44,528 nucleotides of DNA. It comes from Candidatus Hydrogenedentota bacterium. GTDB taxonomy: Bacteria; UBA8481; J006. The notes beneath the pieces were generated by a model, which did not search any database, was not told where the DNA came from, and was given only the letters and a program-made list of their open reading frames with translations. Of the stretch, positions 43,044 through 44,528 are shown one piece after another. Location of the stretch: the NCBI GenBank assembly GCA_003697085.1, contig RFFU01000078.1, forward strand, positions 67,152-111,679. The letters are read 5' to 3'. A program made the position numbers and the translations under genes. Each line of letters opens with the position of its first letter. The first letter of the stretch is position 1.

Positions 43044-44528
43044 TCATATTTTGCTCCAATTCGTGGCATCTCTCCAAAGAAGCACTCCGGCTCCGCACAT
43101 CCCGAGCACCAGGATAAGGAAGAAAGGAAGAATTCCCCAAAGCGGAACGCCCAGTTTCCAGGCATAAACCCACCAATAATCGAGACTTTTTCGGAGTCTT
43201 TGGTTCGGAGGCGTCGCTCCGACAGGAACCCTCGTTCTGCCGAAACGGTATTTCGCGGGAAGACGCTCAAATTCGAGTCGTTTCCAGAGTTGGAAATGTC
43301 CGTACCACGGATTGTATCGGAATGTGCTCCAGGAAGCCTCGTATGGGATCCCGTGATCCCAAAGAAGATCGTTCCAGGAATCCGTCGAGACGGTGGAAGC
43401 AAAAAGTTGAAGCATAATCGCCGAAGAAACGCCCAGAACTTTCGCCCAATGTTTCGAATCTTTCCATAACGGCCACAGCCCCAGGCTCAGGAGCGGCACA
43501 ACGGCCCCGAGGTGTCGCGGCCCCCAGGCGGCCCCTCCGTTCCAAACGGAAAGAGAAGACGCAAAGAGAAGTTGAACTATGAAGCAGAGGAGGGCCGGAA
43601 CGGCGATTTCCGGATGTTTCCGTTTCAGGTACGCCAATCCGAACAAACCGGCGACGGAAAGAGGAGAATACCAGATCAACCCGCGATTGGGGCCGAAGGT
43701 CAACCCCCAAAACCCCTCGAAGAAATCTCCTCGGAAGAGATTCGCCGTATCCGGGGAACCGGTCACCCACCACTCTCCAAAGCGGATGCCGTTATGAACC
43801 CCCACCACCACGACCGCCGGAATGAGGCCTGCAACGACACCGGCTCCCGCGCGTCCCCCGCCGCGCCGAGCGCAGGCCAGAACGAAGATCGGGAGAAAAA
43901 GCAACGCGTCATAGCGATAAAGGAAGGCTCCTCCCAGGCAGAGCCCGGCGAGAAACGCGCTCCGCGTTCGTACTTCGCCCGTCGAACAATAGAGCGCTGA
44001 AAGCAGAAACGTCCCGACGGGAAAATTGGTTGTAACCGTCCGGAACCCCATAAAGGAATACGTGCCGAAGTTGTGGAGCAACACGAGAAGAACCGCCTCG
44101 GTTTGAGTCGCCCCCAACCGCCGGAGGAGAACAAAAAGAAGGCCGGCTGTCAGGAGACTCCAGAAGACTCCCTGCAGCGAAAAACACGCCCGCGTCAGAA
44201 AGCGCTCCGGGAGTCTCAACAAACGAGCCGCCGAGCGCCCGACGAGATAAAACGGGATTCCGACGATACTCGTCGCGGGAGCATAATAGGCGTAAAACCG
44301 CCCGTCGCGTCCCCGAACGAGATTGAGATGCTTTTCCTTCACCGGTTCCACGCTCCATGATCCTCGCTCGACAAGGGAGCGGATCACCCGAAAATGAGTT
44401 TCATCGTCGACGGAATAGAGGTGGCCGCCATGAAAAAGAAGGTTGCCGCAGAAGATAAAGATCAGAAGCGCGGCGGGAGGCCCGCCCGGCGAAGAACGCC
44501 GGTCCCCCCCCCGCCCACTATCTCCATC
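43044..44528 (-). CDS. Polytopic membrane protein, GT-C-like, 5' end outside window
   Basis: The frame is open without a stop from the window edge to 43044, 494 residues. The GTG at 44387 is not the start, because the upstream frame continues a membrane helix (ALLIFIFCGNLLF) and the loop GGHLYSVDDETHFRV, a first external loop with acidic residues typical of GT-C or dolichyl-mannosyltransferase-like proteins. About ten further helices follow, with loops such as HNGIRFGEWWVTGS and GPNRGLIWYSP. The last helix is near the C terminus. It faces the glycan cassette from the other strand. The substrate is unknown. Confidence 0.8.
   Translation of the reverse strand, partial: DGDSGRGGDRRSSPGGPPAALLIFIFCGNLLFHGGHLYSVDDETHFRVIRSLVERGSWSVEPVKEKHLNLVRGRDGRFYAYYAPATSIVGIPFYLVGRSAARLLRLPERFLTRACFSLQGVFWSLLTAGLLFVLLRRLGATQTEAVLLVLLHNFGTYSFMGFRTVTTNFPVGTFLLSALYCSTGEVRTRSAFLAGLCLGGAFLYRYDALLFLPIFVLACARRGGGRAGAGVVAGLIPAVVVVGVHNGIRFGEWWVTGSPDTANLFRGDFFEGFWGLTFGPNRGLIWYSPLSVAGLFGLAYLKRKHPEIAVPALLCFIVQLLFASSLSVWNGGAAWGPRHLGAVVPLLSLGLWPLWKDSKHWAKVLGVSSAIMLQLFASTVSTDSWNDLLWDHGIPYEASWSTFRYNPWYGHFQLWKRLEFERLPAKYRFGRTRVPVGATPPNQRLRKSLDYWWVYAWKLGVPLWGILPFFLILVLGMCGAGVLLWRDATNWSKI

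Noticed and set aside
44388-44528. A frame break in the G9 tract of the last gene
   Set aside because: On recounting the tract as nine G, the frame is continuous to the window edge, so no frameshift is needed.

Overview
The window is a gene-dense stretch of a moderately GC-rich bacterial chromosome, about 57-60 % GC by eye. Nothing in it fixes the phylum. The organism has RF2 with a programmed frameshift, a Leptospira/Chlamydia/Thermus-style malate dehydrogenase, citramalate-based isoleucine synthesis, a c-di-AMP phosphodiesterase, TreY/TreZ trehalose synthesis, and intergenic repeats of the kind seen in large environmental genomes. No tRNA, rRNA, CRISPR array, transposase or phage gene was recognised.

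Layout. (1) 1-2019, minus strand: a partial membrane protein gene and prfB, read through a CTT-TGA-C frameshift site. (2) 2229-17417, plus strand, housekeeping: mdh from a near-leaderless promoter; a zinc-type ArsR repressor with a Zn/Cd P-type ATPase behind a promoter overlapped by a palindromic operator; then a long co-oriented run of lysC, cimA, hisS, aspS, pgpH, ybeY and two CNNM/CBS transporter-like genes, many overlapping by a few bases. (3) 17418-17944: a gene-free patch built from short repeats (heptamer arrays, a 36-nt tandem repeat, a spaced inverted repeat). (4) 17945-19989: a DUF2203 gene coupled to a polytopic membrane protein gene. (5) 31196-19955, minus strand: seven co-oriented genes, namely a methyltransferase, a PMT/ArnT-like glycosyltransferase, a GDP-fucose-synthase-like epimerase, treY, treZ, glgB and a lipoprotein. 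The last four are coupled or nearly coupled. (6) 31561-34810: a GT2 glycosyltransferase, a long gene-poor stretch, three small minus-strand genes (a 46-aa lysine-rich histone-H1-like peptide, a YtxH-like protein, a DUF948-like protein) and a divergent MerR-like regulator. (7) 35099-44528: a surface-glycan region with a formyltransferase, cupin, HAD phosphatase, FkbM and TylF-type methyltransferases, GT4 and CgeB-like glycosyltransferases, a methyltransferase remnant and a partial polytopic membrane protein.

How the parts work together. GlgB branches glycogen, and TreY plus TreZ turn linear maltodextrin ends into free trehalose. These genes share a strand and probably a transcript with glycan genes upstream and a lipoprotein downstream. 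LysC and CimA feed aspartate-family and isoleucine synthesis, and HisS/AspS follow. PgpH, YbeY and the CNNM pair form a familiar c-di-AMP/ribosome/ion-homeostasis block. The right-hand third looks like an exchangeable outer-glycan locus.

Features most worth a second look: two related repeat elements in the same orientation that bracket the 38.4-42.8 kb glycan cassette; heptamer-periodic arrays at two distant intergenic sites; four genes whose promoters sit so close to the start codon that the mRNAs should be leaderless or nearly so; and the tiny lysine-rich histone-like gene with its double hairpin and neighbouring stress-type genes. I found no single system that I can call undescribed with confidence.
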